NCBI GenBank assembly: GCA_027484825.1
Contig: JAIXSE010000001.1
Location: forward strand, 161,415 to 225,414
Reading direction: 5' to 3'
Source of the DNA: Rubrivivax sp.
GTDB lineage: Bacteria; Pseudomonadota; Gammaproteobacteria; Burkholderiales; Burkholderiaceae_C
Length of the DNA: 64,000 bases
The position numbers were made by a program, and so were the translations under genes. Numbering within the stretch: position 1 is the stretch's first letter; each line of letters starts with the position of its first letter. Below the pieces are notes generated by a model, which saw only the letters and a program-made list of their open reading frames with translations, made no database searches and was not told the origin of the DNA. Of the stretch, positions 1 to 7,168 are shown piece by piece.

Positions 1-2
1 TG

Positions 3-197
3 AAGGACCGCGACCACATGAAGCACTTCACCGTGCACATGGGCGAGTTCTTCGACCACTACCTGCTGGGCTCGCCCCGGCCGGCGTGGATGGACCAGCC
101 GGTGCCCTATCTGGAACGCGGCAAGCGGGACGTGATGGGGATGTTCAAGCCGAAGGACGGGGAACCGTCTGCGGCGGGTCAAGCCGCGCGTCCGTAA
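3..197 (+). CDS. C-terminus of an S9 (prolyl oligopeptidase-like) peptidase, partial
   Basis: The reading frame enters from the left edge and stops with TAA at 195-197, giving about 64 residues. The visible tail contains EFFDHYLLGSPRPAWM followed by VPYLERGKRD, which resembles the C-terminal end of S9-family dipeptidyl/acyl-aminoacyl peptidases, where a DHYLKG-type helix is followed by a GVPYLERGK-type segment. The catalytic Ser, Asp and His would lie upstream, outside the window. The last 53 bases overlap, tail to tail, the end of the leftward gene at 145-627. Family assignment rests on a short tail only, so it is moderate. Confidence 0.55.
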   Translation, partial: KDRDHMKHFTVHMGEFFDHYLLGSPRPAWMDQPVPYLERGKRDVMGMFKPKDGEPSAAGQAARP

Positions 198-627
198 ACG
201 TCAAGGGGCCGTCTAGGGTCAGTGCCCAGGCGGCGCCGGTGAGAAGCACCAGCAGCAACAGCAGGGCCGCAGCGACGGTGGCCCAGCGTCCCATCAGGCG
301 GGTGGCCAGGCTGCGCGGGGCCAGCGCCTTGGCCAGCGCGCTGTCCGCGCTGAGCAGCAGGCTGCCGCCGTCGGGCAATTGCACCGGCACCGGCGTGCCT
401 CGCCAGCGCTCACCGACCTTCAGGCGGTTGCGGGCGTAACGGCGGGGAGCGCCTTCCATCGCCCCCGCCAGGCCCTCGTCATGCAGATCGCGGGCCCAGG
501 CCGGGGTGGCTTCGCTGGAATGCGGCACCAGCTCGAGATGCTGCCCATGGATGCGCACCAGGGCCATGCGGGGACGCGGGTCCCGGCCGTTGAACCAGCG
601 CGCATTGGTGGAATAGACCTCGGGCAC
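145..627 (-). CDS. DUF7092-like N-terminal domain of an M48 peptidase, catalytic domain missing
   Basis: A 160-residue protein with GTG start at 627, 27 bases after the DUF898 gene, so probably in the same transcript. Residues about 8-90 (ARWFNGRDPRPRMALVRIHG, later LPDGGSLLLS) look like the domain that precedes the membrane segment and HExxH protease domain in Burkholderiales M48 metallopeptidases paired with DUF898 proteins. A single membrane helix follows (about residues 113-135, rich in Ala and Leu). The protein then ends after about 25 residues. No HExxH motif is present. Its last codons overlap the end of the rightward S9 gene. It looks like a 3'-truncated gene left by a deletion or rearrangement, or a domain kept for another use. 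Confidence 0.55.
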   Translation of the reverse strand: MPEVYSTNARWFNGRDPRPRMALVRIHGQHLELVPHSSEATPAWARDLHDEGLAGAMEGAPRRYARNRLKVGERWRGTPVPVQLPDGGSLLLSADSALAKALAPRSLATRLMGRWATVAAALLLLLVLLTGAAWALTLDGPLTFTDARLDPPQTVPRPSA

Positions 628-654
628 GACAGTGGCTCAGGTGGCTCGGGAGGC

Positions 655-1758
655 TCAGGCCAGCCCCAGGGTGCGACCGGTGGGGCCGGTGGCCGGGGTG
701 CGGGTGAGGGCCGGTGTGTCGAGCACGGTGCGCAGGTCATCGGCATGCGCATTCATGGCCGCGACCCGCAGGCGGGCCAGATGGACCGCCAGGAACGGCC
801 AATACAGCCCCATGGTGAGCAACAGCAGTCCTGCCCGGCTCAGCAGCAGCTGGATCGTCGAAGTGTTGGCGCCGGCGCGCGGAACGGAGACCGAGGCGCC
901 CAGCCGAAACCGTGAGCGACCGGTGATAACCGGCGGCAGCACCGCCAGCGCATGGGGCGCCTGGCGCAGCCGCTGGCCCAGGCGCAGACCGCGCCAGCTC
1001 AGGTGCTGCAGCCGAAAGCGCCGGATGCGCATGGACAGCGCAGCAGCGCCCAGCATCATCACGCCCAGCATGGCCGCGCCAGTCCAGAACGGTTGCAGCA
1101 GGGACAGCCACACCCCGACCACCAGCACCAGGCCCATCAAGCGGTGGGCCAGCATGCGATGCGGCGCGCCGTGGAAGTCAAACGGGTCACCGTCCAGCAG
1201 TGTGTGACGAGCCCACCATTGCAGGTCGCGGCGCTGGGCCCAGGGGGCATACAGGCCGAGTGTGGCTACGCACAGCAGCAGGTGGATGACCCACATGCGG
1301 AAGTACTCACTGCCGGTGCCGGTGAAGCGCAGGCGTTCCGCCGGACCGTCCGTCCAGGCCCCCGGCTCGGTCAGATGAAATGAGCTGGGGGTGGGGGTGG
1401 GGGTGGGCGTAGGAGTGGGAGTCGAAGTGGGGATCGTGGACTCACGACGGCCGCTTGCCTGGGCATGGCTCCAGGCGACGATCGCATCAAAGCGTGGGAC
1501 GGCCTGGGCGCGGCTGGGCGCGGCCTCGGCGTTCAGCACGATGTCGAGGTCTTCGTCGTCGAAGAGATCGGATGGGAGGGTGCTGACGAAGTCCTCGTCC
1601 TGGTCCGCACTCTCCTCCATGCGAAGGGCGGATTCACGCCCGTTCAATGGCCTGGACGCCTGGGTCCGGGCGATGACATTCATGTCGGGTTCTGCGGTTC
1701 CGGATAGCGGCTGATGCCGCAACCCAGCCTCCCACCGGCGGGTGTTGCTCTCGTCCAC
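655..1758 (-). CDS. DUF898 (YjgN-type) membrane protein
   Basis: The C-terminal two thirds match the DUF898 pattern: LRFTGTGSEYFRMWVIHLLL, then TLGLYAPWAQRRDLQWWARHTLLDGDPFDFHG, followed by further hydrophobic segments. The protein is predicted to sit in the inner membrane; its biochemical role is unknown in the family. I chose the GTG at 1758 (367 aa), because AGGGGAG lies just upstream at 1764-1772; an ATG at 1791 would add 11 residues without a comparable site. The N-terminal about 120 residues are acidic and low in complexity and carry a Thr-Pro repeat encoded by a simple GT-rich tract near 1386-1425. The next gene downstream is the M48-like remnant, matching the usual DUF898-M48 pairing. 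Confidence 0.8.
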   Translation of the reverse strand: MDESNTRRWEAGLRHQPLSGTAEPDMNVIARTQASRPLNGRESALRMEESADQDEDFVSTLPSDLFDDEDLDIVLNAEAAPSRAQAVPRFDAIVAWSHAQASGRRESTIPTSTPTPTPTPTPTPSSFHLTEPGAWTDGPAERLRFTGTGSEYFRMWVIHLLLCVATLGLYAPWAQRRDLQWWARHTLLDGDPFDFHGAPHRMLAHRLMGLVLVVGVWLSLLQPFWTGAAMLGVMMLGAAALSMRIRRFRLQHLSWRGLRLGQRLRQAPHALAVLPPVITGRSRFRLGASVSVPRAGANTSTIQLLLSRAGLLLLTMGLYWPFLAVHLARLRVAAMNAHADDLRTVLDTPALTRTPATGPTGRTLGLA

Positions 1759-1937
1759 GTCACACTCCCCTGATCCCGTCTGCGCGGGCAATGGGCACGA
1801 GTCTAGGAGAGCCCTCGCCCAGGTGTGCGCGGCAGCCGGTGGTGGAAACCCGGGTGGTAGCGCTACGTCTGTGACGGAAATCGCTGATTCGTTGATTTCG
1901 GCACACGCTCGGCCGCTGTCGGACCGGCGGGCTTGAA

Positions 1938-2318
1938 TCAGCCGGGAAGACGACCGCGTTGCAGCGACTGCAGGTCAGCGCTGCGCGCTTGAAAGTGGGT
2001 GACCAGGGCGTCCATCAGGGTGCGCGCCTTGGCGGAGTTGTCGGCACCGTAGTTGCAGACGTAGACATCCAGCGTCACGGCTGCGAGTTCGGGCCAGGTG
2101 TGCAGGGCCACATGGGATTCCGCCAGTAGCAGCATGCCGGTGAGGCCGCCCGGTTGACCGTCGGCACCATCCGGAAAGCGGTGCCAGTGCTCGCCCACCA
2201 CGGTCAGGCCGGCGGACTCGGTGATGCGCCGGCAATGGACCGCCAGACCTTGGGCGTCCACCAGGCGGGCCAGGTCGGCGCAGCCGCTGAGGTCGGCGGT
2301 GAGATGCAGTCCGTTCAT
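1938..2318 (-). CDS. speH: S-adenosylmethionine decarboxylase proenzyme
   Basis: This 126-residue protein makes decarboxylated AdoMet, the aminopropyl donor for spermidine synthesis. It is the short prokaryotic (class 1b) type. The self-cleavage site is visible as LLLAESHVALHTWPE: cleavage is expected between Glu67 and Ser68, turning Ser68 into the catalytic pyruvoyl group. His69 and the cysteine in DVYVCN correspond to conserved catalytic positions. Length is normal for the class. It stands alone, without a spermidine synthase gene in the window. speD is an alternative symbol. Confidence 0.88.
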   Translation of the reverse strand: MNGLHLTADLSGCADLARLVDAQGLAVHCRRITESAGLTVVGEHWHRFPDGADGQPGGLTGMLLLAESHVALHTWPELAAVTLDVYVCNYGADNSAKARTLMDALVTHFQARSADLQSLQRGRLPG

Positions 2319-2366
2319 GGACGGGCAGTGTAGGACCGGCGCGCGCCGGTGCGCTGCGGCCGGACC

Positions 2367-2879
2367 TCAGCGTTCGGCAGGATGTCCCGCTTCGGCCAGC
2401 AGCGCCAGGCAGCGCTCTTCATGCTGGCTGATTTCGGCCAGGGTCACCTCGATGTCGCTGAGTTGCTGGCGCAGTTGGCGGCGATGCTGGTCGAGCACGG
2501 AGAGGAAGGCCCGCAACTGCGGCGCGGTGTCGGACTGGCTGTCGTACATGTCCACAAGCTGTTTGACGTCCTGCAGCGAGAGGCCCAGGCGTTTGCCCCG
2601 CAGGGTGAGCTTGAGCCGGGTCCGGTCCCGCTGGGTGTAGACGCGGTTGCGGCCCGCACGGGCCGGGGTGAGCAGGCCCATGTCTTCGTAGAAGCGGATG
2701 GCGCGCGGGGTGATGTCGAATTCGTTGGCCAGCTCGGTGATGGTGAAGAGCGGGCCGGCGCCCAGATGGGCTTCGGGCAGGCCGTCGTTGCTGTCCGCAA
2801 GCAGCCCTGCGGACTCGGAGCCGGTGAGTCCGCCCTCGGTGAGGTCGGGCGGAAGGGTCGGGCGGGAGTCGGTGCTCAT
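2367..2879 (-). CDS. liuR: MerR-family regulator LiuR
   Basis: A 170-residue MerR-type repressor. The winged-helix part begins near residue 45 (FTITELANEFDITPRAIRFYEDMGLLTPAR), then RNRVYTQRDRTRLKLTLRGKRLGLSL and a dimerisation helix with LVDMYDS and DIEVTLAEI. These strings are characteristic of LiuR, which controls leucine/isovalerate and related acyl-CoA degradation genes in proteobacteria. About 44 extra residues precede the domain. The gene is divergent from an MBL-fold hydrolase, with a 50-bp gap holding a LiuR-type palindrome, so it probably represses itself and the neighbour. A second such site precedes icmF at 35791. Confidence 0.85.
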   Translation of the reverse strand: MSTDSRPTLPPDLTEGGLTGSESAGLLADSNDGLPEAHLGAGPLFTITELANEFDITPRAIRFYEDMGLLTPARAGRNRVYTQRDRTRLKLTLRGKRLGLSLQDVKQLVDMYDSQSDTAPQLRAFLSVLDQHRRQLRQQLSDIEVTLAEISQHEERCLALLAEAGHPAER

Positions 2880-2897
2880 GGCTACACTGCGGTGACG

Positions 2898-2913
2898 TTG
2901 ACGTAAACGTAAA
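2898..2913. promoter_or_regulatory. LiuR operator between liuR and the MBL hydrolase
   Basis: The 16-bp imperfect palindrome TTGACGTAAACGTAAA sits in the 50-bp divergent intergenic region. It matches the LiuR motif known from comparative regulon work (ACGT-containing, T-flanked palindrome). It is almost the same as the site at 35791-35806. Binding itself is inferred. Confidence 0.7.
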
Positions 2914-2929
2914 CCTGAAGTCTACCGCC

Positions 2930-3985
2930 ATGGCCAATCCGCGCGAATCCGAACTGTCCTACCCCCTTGGTGATCAGCTGCCCGCCCCGGGTGAGGTGCT
3001 GGAGGTGTTGCCGGGGCTGCGCTGGTTGCGGATGGGGTTGCCGTTTGCACTGGACCACATCAACCTGTGGCTGCTGAAGGATGAGGTGGACGGCCAGAGC
3101 GGCTGGACCATCGTGGATTGCGGGATTCACAGTGAGCCGACGAAAGCAAACTGGGAGACGATCTTTGCGAACCATCTGGACGGGCTGCCGGTGCTGCGGG
3201 TGGTGGTGACCCACTTCCATCCGGACCATATGGGGCTGGCTGACTGGCTGACGCAGCGGTGGAATTGCCGGCTGTGGATGAGCGCGACGGACTATCAGCT
3301 GGCGCGGGTGGCGTCGTCGTCGACGGTGGGGATGGGGGGAGAGGCGGCAGCGGCGTTTTTCGGCAGTCACGGGCTGTCGGACACGGCGGCGCTGGACAAA
3401 ATCCGCGGGCGGGCCAGCTATTACCCGAACATGGTGCCGGCGGTGCCGGCTGCGTTTCGTCGCTTGATGGACGGGATGGTGATCAACATCGGGGGCCACG
3501 ACTGGACCTGTCTGGTGGGCCATGGGCATGCGCCGGAGCACATGAGTCTGTGGTCGGCTTCGCTGGGGGTGATGATCGCGGGCGATATGGTGTTGCCGCG
3601 GATTTCGACGAATGTGTCGGTGGTGGATGTGGAGCCGGAGGCGGATCCGCTGCGGCAATATCTGGACTCACTGGCGCGGCTGTTGCCACTGCCGGAAGAG
3701 ACGCTGGTGCTGCCGGCGCATGGGAAGCCGTTCAAGGGGCTGCATGCGCGGATTGATCAGCTGCAGCAGCACCATGCGGAGCGGCTGGCAGAGGTGCTGG
3801 CGGCCTGCACGGCCCAGCCCAGTCATGCGGCAGAGTTGCTGCCGATGATGTTCCGGCGGCCGCTGGATTTGCACCAGACGACCTTCGCGATGGGGGAAGC
3901 AGTGGCCCACCTGAACCATTTGTGGTTGGGGGGGCAGTTGAGGCGCCATCTGGATGATGACGGGGTGTATCGGTTCTCGGCTTGA
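2930..3985 (+). CDS. MBL-fold metallo-hydrolase
   Basis: A 351-residue metallo-beta-lactamase-fold protein. The metal-binding signature THFHPDHMG is at residues 94-102, with later fold motifs VGHGHAPEHMSLW and IAGDMVLP supplying further ligands, and LPAHGKPF near the C-terminus. No signal peptide is visible, so it should be cytoplasmic. The substrate is not evident; proteins of this type are often hydrolases of thioesters or phosphodiesters. Divergence from liuR with a shared operator suggests a role in branched-chain amino acid or acyl-CoA breakdown. The ATG at 2930 lies directly after the operator. Confidence 0.82.
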   Translation: MANPRESELSYPLGDQLPAPGEVLEVLPGLRWLRMGLPFALDHINLWLLKDEVDGQSGWTIVDCGIHSEPTKANWETIFANHLDGLPVLRVVVTHFHPDHMGLADWLTQRWNCRLWMSATDYQLARVASSSTVGMGGEAAAAFFGSHGLSDTAALDKIRGRASYYPNMVPAVPAAFRRLMDGMVINIGGHDWTCLVGHGHAPEHMSLWSASLGVMIAGDMVLPRISTNVSVVDVEPEADPLRQYLDSLARLLPLPEETLVLPAHGKPFKGLHARIDQLQQHHAERLAEVLAACTAQPSHAAELLPMMFRRPLDLHQTTFAMGEAVAHLNHLWLGGQLRRHLDDDGVYRFSA

Positions 3986-3993
3986 AACCAGTC

Positions 3994-4020
3994 GCCGCCG
4001 CCCCTTCCGGGGGCGGCGGC
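3994..4020. terminator. GC-rich hairpin after the MBL gene
   Basis: An 11-bp perfect stem (3994-4004 with 4010-4020) and a 5-nt loop begin 9 bases after the stop codon. No T-run follows, so it would be a weak or factor-dependent terminator, or an mRNA end protector. Confidence 0.45.
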
Positions 4021-4288
4021 GCTGAGCCTTGTATGCATCAATTGACGTCAGCGCGGATCGACCGAACACAGCGCAGGCTGCGGAAATCGTGGCGCCGCAC
4101 GGAGCAGGCTCCAACCGTGCTCAGATGCGGTGATGACAGCGTTGGCAAGTGTGCATCTCACCTGGATGGGGGAACAAGCCCCCCCTAAGGGGGAAAACCT
4201 TGGTTTGGCGCCTATCGGCGGGGCGGAAGGGCGTTTTGCAAGGGTAAACACTGGCGGTTTTTTTAGGTCGCGTCCGTGCACTGCGATC

Positions 4289-4391
4289 GAAGACGGGGAG
4301 GCGGGGTCTGTTTGCTTCGTGTCCCTCCTGTCCGGCTTCGCCGGCCATTCCTTCCTTAACCTTCGCAAACAGACCCCGCCTCCCCGTCTTC
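4289..4391. repeat. Covarying hairpin element, copy 1
   Basis: Two perfect 27-bp inverted arms (4289-4315 and 4365-4391) enclose a 49-nt loop. The loop contains a small inner hairpin (CCGGC-ttc-GCCGG, 4332-4344). Copy 2 at 47107-47209 has the same arm and loop lengths and shares 41 of 49 loop bases, yet the arms differ at 12 of 27 positions, all compensated. Copy 3 is at 56118-56212 in the other orientation. The structure is intergenic and lies between convergent genes. Confidence 0.85.
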
Positions 4392-4582
4392 TCCAATCCA
4401 GCTCTGCAACGAGGCTGACTGCCCGCAGCTGTCGTTGATCACACACACTGCCCTGCGGGACTTTTTCGAGGCTGGCACCCAAGCAAGGTGGCGGGTAGGA
4501 GGCACTAGGCTCCGCAAACCGCCCCCCCTTCAAGACCAGCAACGCCGCAATACCCAACCAGCTGCGCTTAGGCGCTCAATAC

Positions 4583-5698
4583 TCAATACCCCACCATGGG
4601 TGCGTGGTCATGACCGCGGTCCGTGCCAACGCCGTGACCCGCAGAGCCGTCACTGTCGCTGTCGCTGTCGGCATCCATCAAGGGAAGCACCGCCTGCTTG
4701 AGACGGTCCCGCGCCAACTCGTAGTCCGGCATGACGGACCGGACCACCGCCCAGAATCGAGGGCTGTGGTTCATCTCCAGCAGATGCGAAAGCTCGTGCG
4801 CCACCACATAGTCGATCAAGGCCGGCGAAAAATGGATCAGGCGCCAGTTCAACCGGATGATGCCGTCCACATTGGCACTGCCCCAGCGCGTCTGCGCCGA
4901 TGACAGGCGCAAACCCGTCATGGTGACGCCCAACTGCTGAGCGAAGTGGCGGCAGCGCGGCTCGAACCAGGCCTTGGCCTGCCGCTGCAACCAGGCCTGC
5001 ACCGTGTCGCGGATCTGGTGCGGCGTCGCATTCTGCGGAAGGCCCAGATAGAGCATGCGGCGGGCGACCGTGGACAAGGTGCCCTGCGCATCCGCGCGGC
5101 CTTCGTCCAGACGAGCGCCCGTGAGGCTCGGGTCCAGGACCACGATCAAGGGCTCGCCCAGGTAAGGCAGGCTGCACCCGTCGCCCCAGTGGACCCTCGC
5201 CGCCTGGGTGCGGCGTGCCCGCTCGCGCTGTTCGACGAGCTTGCGCAGGATCCACTCGGCCTTCTGCTGCAAGGCCTTGTCGATGTCGCCCACCGTCACC
5301 CACTTGGGAGCGGAGACGCGCAGTCCGTCCTCACTGACGGTGAAGCCAATGCTGCGGCGTCGTGCGCGCTTGAGCTCGTAGGGCACCGGCTGGCCGTGCA
5401 GCACGACCTGTCGCAGCGCAGCACCGTCCGCACGCGGTCGCGGCGACGGCGTCAGCGTGCTGGGGTCCGGGGACAGGAAGGACGGCTGCTGGGTCAGCGG
5501 GGGACGAGGCGGCTGCGGCTGCGAGGGTCGCGGCTGCGCAGCCGTCGGCCCCAGAGCCGGCCCCGGAACGGGCGCCATCGCCGGCGTTGAGGACGGCGAT
5601 GGGACAGGCGACGAGGCAGGAGGAGGGGCGCTGTCAAACAGGGACAGCTGGGTGAACTTCAGGAGTTCGACCAAGCCCCGCAGCTTGGAAGGCGGCAT
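4583..5698 (-). CDS. YgjP-like (DUF45) metallopeptidase, M48-type
   Basis: A 371-residue predicted zinc protease. The zinc site is YVVAHELSHLLEMNHSPRFW, with HELSH at residues 301-305 and a third ligand region just after, as in the YgjP/WLM group. The preceding part (VSEDGLRVSAPKWV, QAKAWFEPRCRHFAQQLGV, RWGSANVDGIIRLNWRLIHF) is typical. The first about 90 residues are a Pro/Ser/Ala-rich linker, making the protein about 100 residues longer than usual family members; the tail is a DSDSDSD run. It is the last gene of the leftward run after plsC (15-bp gap). Confidence 0.85.
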   Translation of the reverse strand: MPPSKLRGLVELLKFTQLSLFDSAPPPASSPVPSPSSTPAMAPVPGPALGPTAAQPRPSQPQPPRPPLTQQPSFLSPDPSTLTPSPRPRADGAALRQVVLHGQPVPYELKRARRRSIGFTVSEDGLRVSAPKWVTVGDIDKALQQKAEWILRKLVEQRERARRTQAARVHWGDGCSLPYLGEPLIVVLDPSLTGARLDEGRADAQGTLSTVARRMLYLGLPQNATPHQIRDTVQAWLQRQAKAWFEPRCRHFAQQLGVTMTGLRLSSAQTRWGSANVDGIIRLNWRLIHFSPALIDYVVAHELSHLLEMNHSPRFWAVVRSVMPDYELARDRLKQAVLPLMDADSDSDSDGSAGHGVGTDRGHDHAPMVGY

Positions 5699-5713
5699 GG
5701 GCGCAAAGTGTAC

Positions 5714-6499
5714 TCAGGCCGATGCCGATGCGGGAGGGGCCGCGACCGGGGCAGGGGCGCTGGCCGGATATGCGTCCGGGTCAAGGCGGCGCATTTCCGC
5801 TTCAATCCAGCCCTGCACTTCCTGCATGAGTTCGGCCGGGGCACGCCCGGTGCTGGGAATCTGCGGACCAATGGAGATGTCCACCACGCCCGGGCGCAGC
5901 AGGAAGCTCTTGCGCGGCCAGCAACGCGCTGCGTTCACCGCAATGGGCACCACCGGCTGGCCGGTTTCCACCGCGAGCCGGGTGCCGCCCGTCTTGTAGT
6001 CACCCGCCGTGCCGCGCGGCACACGGGTGCCTTCCGGGAACATGATGACCCAGGTGCCCTGCGCCGCCAGGCGTTTGCCCTGCGCTGCCACCTTGGACCA
6101 GGCCTCGCTGCGCTTGCTGCGGTCAATGTGGATCATGTCCAGTCGCGACATGGCCCAGCCAAAGAAAGGCACATAGATGAGCTCGCGCTTGAAGACATAC
6201 GCCAGCGGGCGCGGCATCAGCATCGGGTAGGCGAAGGTTTCCCAGGTCGATTGATGCTTGGACAGCAAGATGACCGATTCCTTCGGGCCGGTGGGCAGGT
6301 GCTCCATGCCGCGCACCTTCCAGCGCACGCCGCAAATGACCCGCGCCCCCCACATGGCGATGGTGAGCCAGCCGGCGCACATCCAGTACAGACGGGTGCT
6401 GCTGAGGAAGGGAGAGACCAGCACCACCGCCGTTCCCCAGGGAATGACGGTGACGGTGAGCCAGACAATGAACAGCAGGGAACGCAGGGCTACGAGCAT
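5714..6499 (-). CDS. plsC: 1-acyl-sn-glycerol-3-phosphate acyltransferase
   Basis: This 261-residue membrane enzyme adds the second acyl chain to lysophosphatidate, making phosphatidate for phospholipids. An N-terminal hydrophobic region (residues about 5-30) anchors it in the inner membrane. The catalytic block I is HQSTWE at residues 82-87 (an HX4E variant of HX4D), and block III is MFPEGTR, with FPEGTR at 154-159. Its start ATG shares one base with the gmhB stop (TGATG), so the two are translationally coupled. The C-terminal end is an Ala/Pro tail of about 20 residues. Confidence 0.9.
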   Translation of the reverse strand: MLVALRSLLFIVWLTVTVIPWGTAVVLVSPFLSSTRLYWMCAGWLTIAMWGARVICGVRWKVRGMEHLPTGPKESVILLSKHQSTWETFAYPMLMPRPLAYVFKRELIYVPFFGWAMSRLDMIHIDRSKRSEAWSKVAAQGKRLAAQGTWVIMFPEGTRVPRGTAGDYKTGGTRLAVETGQPVVPIAVNAARCWPRKSFLLRPGVVDISIGPQIPSTGRAPAELMQEVQGWIEAEMRRLDPDAYPASAPAPVAAPPASASA

Positions 6500-7149
6500 C
6501 AGCTCAGGTCTCCAGGACGGGATTCGGGAACAGGCACCGCACCGCGGGCATCCGCACGGGCACGTCGCTCTTCTTGGATGAGGCTGTCCGCAAAGGACGC
6601 CAGGTCCGCATGGACCCGCACGCCCGGCACCAACGCCAGTTGCTCCTGCAGCTGCTGTTCGTCCACACCCGCCATGCGCTCGCCGCGCAGCAGATGAGGA
6701 CGGCAGCCGGCCGCCATGGCGGTCTGCACGTCCCGCATGGACGCGCCCACCATGTGCACCTGCGGCAGATCAACGCCAAAACGCTCGCCAATCTGCTCAA
6801 TGAGACCCGGCAGCGGCTTGCGGCAACTGCAGTTGTCTTCCGGCGCATGCGGACAGAAGAAAGCAGCGTCCAGGCGGCCGCCCTTCTCCGCCAGCAACTG
6901 GTTGAGCCGCAGGTGCACCGCATTCAGAGAGGCCATGTCCAGCAGGCCGCGGCCAATGCCGGGCTGGTTGGTGGCCATGACGGTGTGCCAGCCCGCATGG
7001 TTCAGGCGCGCCACCGCTTCCAGGGCCCCCGGCAGCGGCTCCAGCTCTTCCGGCGCCTTCACATGGTCGTCGCGGTAGCGGTTGATGGTGCCGTCCCGAC
7101 CCAGGATCACCAGCTTCATGCCGTGCGGATGCTCGGATCGGTTGGGCAT
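6499..7149 (-). CDS. gmhB: GmhB-like heptose 1,7-bisphosphate phosphatase (HAD) with altered active site
   Basis: A 216-residue HAD phosphatase of the GmhB type, expected to remove the 7-phosphate from glycero-manno-heptose bisphosphate in LPS core synthesis. Family landmarks are ATNQPGIGRG (residues 59-68), the zinc loop CPHAPEDNCSC (99-109) and RKPLPGL. However, motif I reads LGRDGTIN: residue 17, the Asp nucleophile in E. coli GmhB, is Gly. The magnesium-site Asp is also replaced (MVGASMRD, Ala136, where E. coli has MVGDKLED). Activity is therefore doubtful unless this is a clade variant. Start ATG 7149 has AAGGAC upstream; an internal ATG at 7119 is possible. Confidence 0.82.
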   Translation of the reverse strand: MPNRSEHPHGMKLVILGRDGTINRYRDDHVKAPEELEPLPGALEAVARLNHAGWHTVMATNQPGIGRGLLDMASLNAVHLRLNQLLAEKGGRLDAAFFCPHAPEDNCSCRKPLPGLIEQIGERFGVDLPQVHMVGASMRDVQTAMAAGCRPHLLRGERMAGVDEQQLQEQLALVPGVRVHADLASFADSLIQEERRARADARGAVPVPESRPGDLS

Positions 7150-7168
7150 CTTGTCTGTCCTTGGCCGG

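Larger units (their letters stand above)
3986..4582. other. 597-bp non-coding stretch
   Basis: Between the MBL gene and the convergent protease gene I see no convincing gene. It holds a GC-rich hairpin just after the MBL stop (3994-4020) and the 103-bp hairpin element (4289-4391). Short open frames through the element on the minus strand share a peptide with those crossing the related element at 47107-47209, but most differences between the two copies change amino acids, so I do not call a gene. Confidence 0.6.

Noticed and set aside
1386..1425. GT-rich simple repeat as a possible phase-variable tract
   Set aside because: It encodes a Thr-Pro linker in the DUF898 protein with imperfect units of six bases, so changes would keep frame and not switch the gene off.
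4121..4396. Short minus-strand open frame in the 4-kb gap
   Set aside because: It passes through the hairpin element; its differences from the related copy are mostly non-synonymous and no ribosome-binding site is evident.
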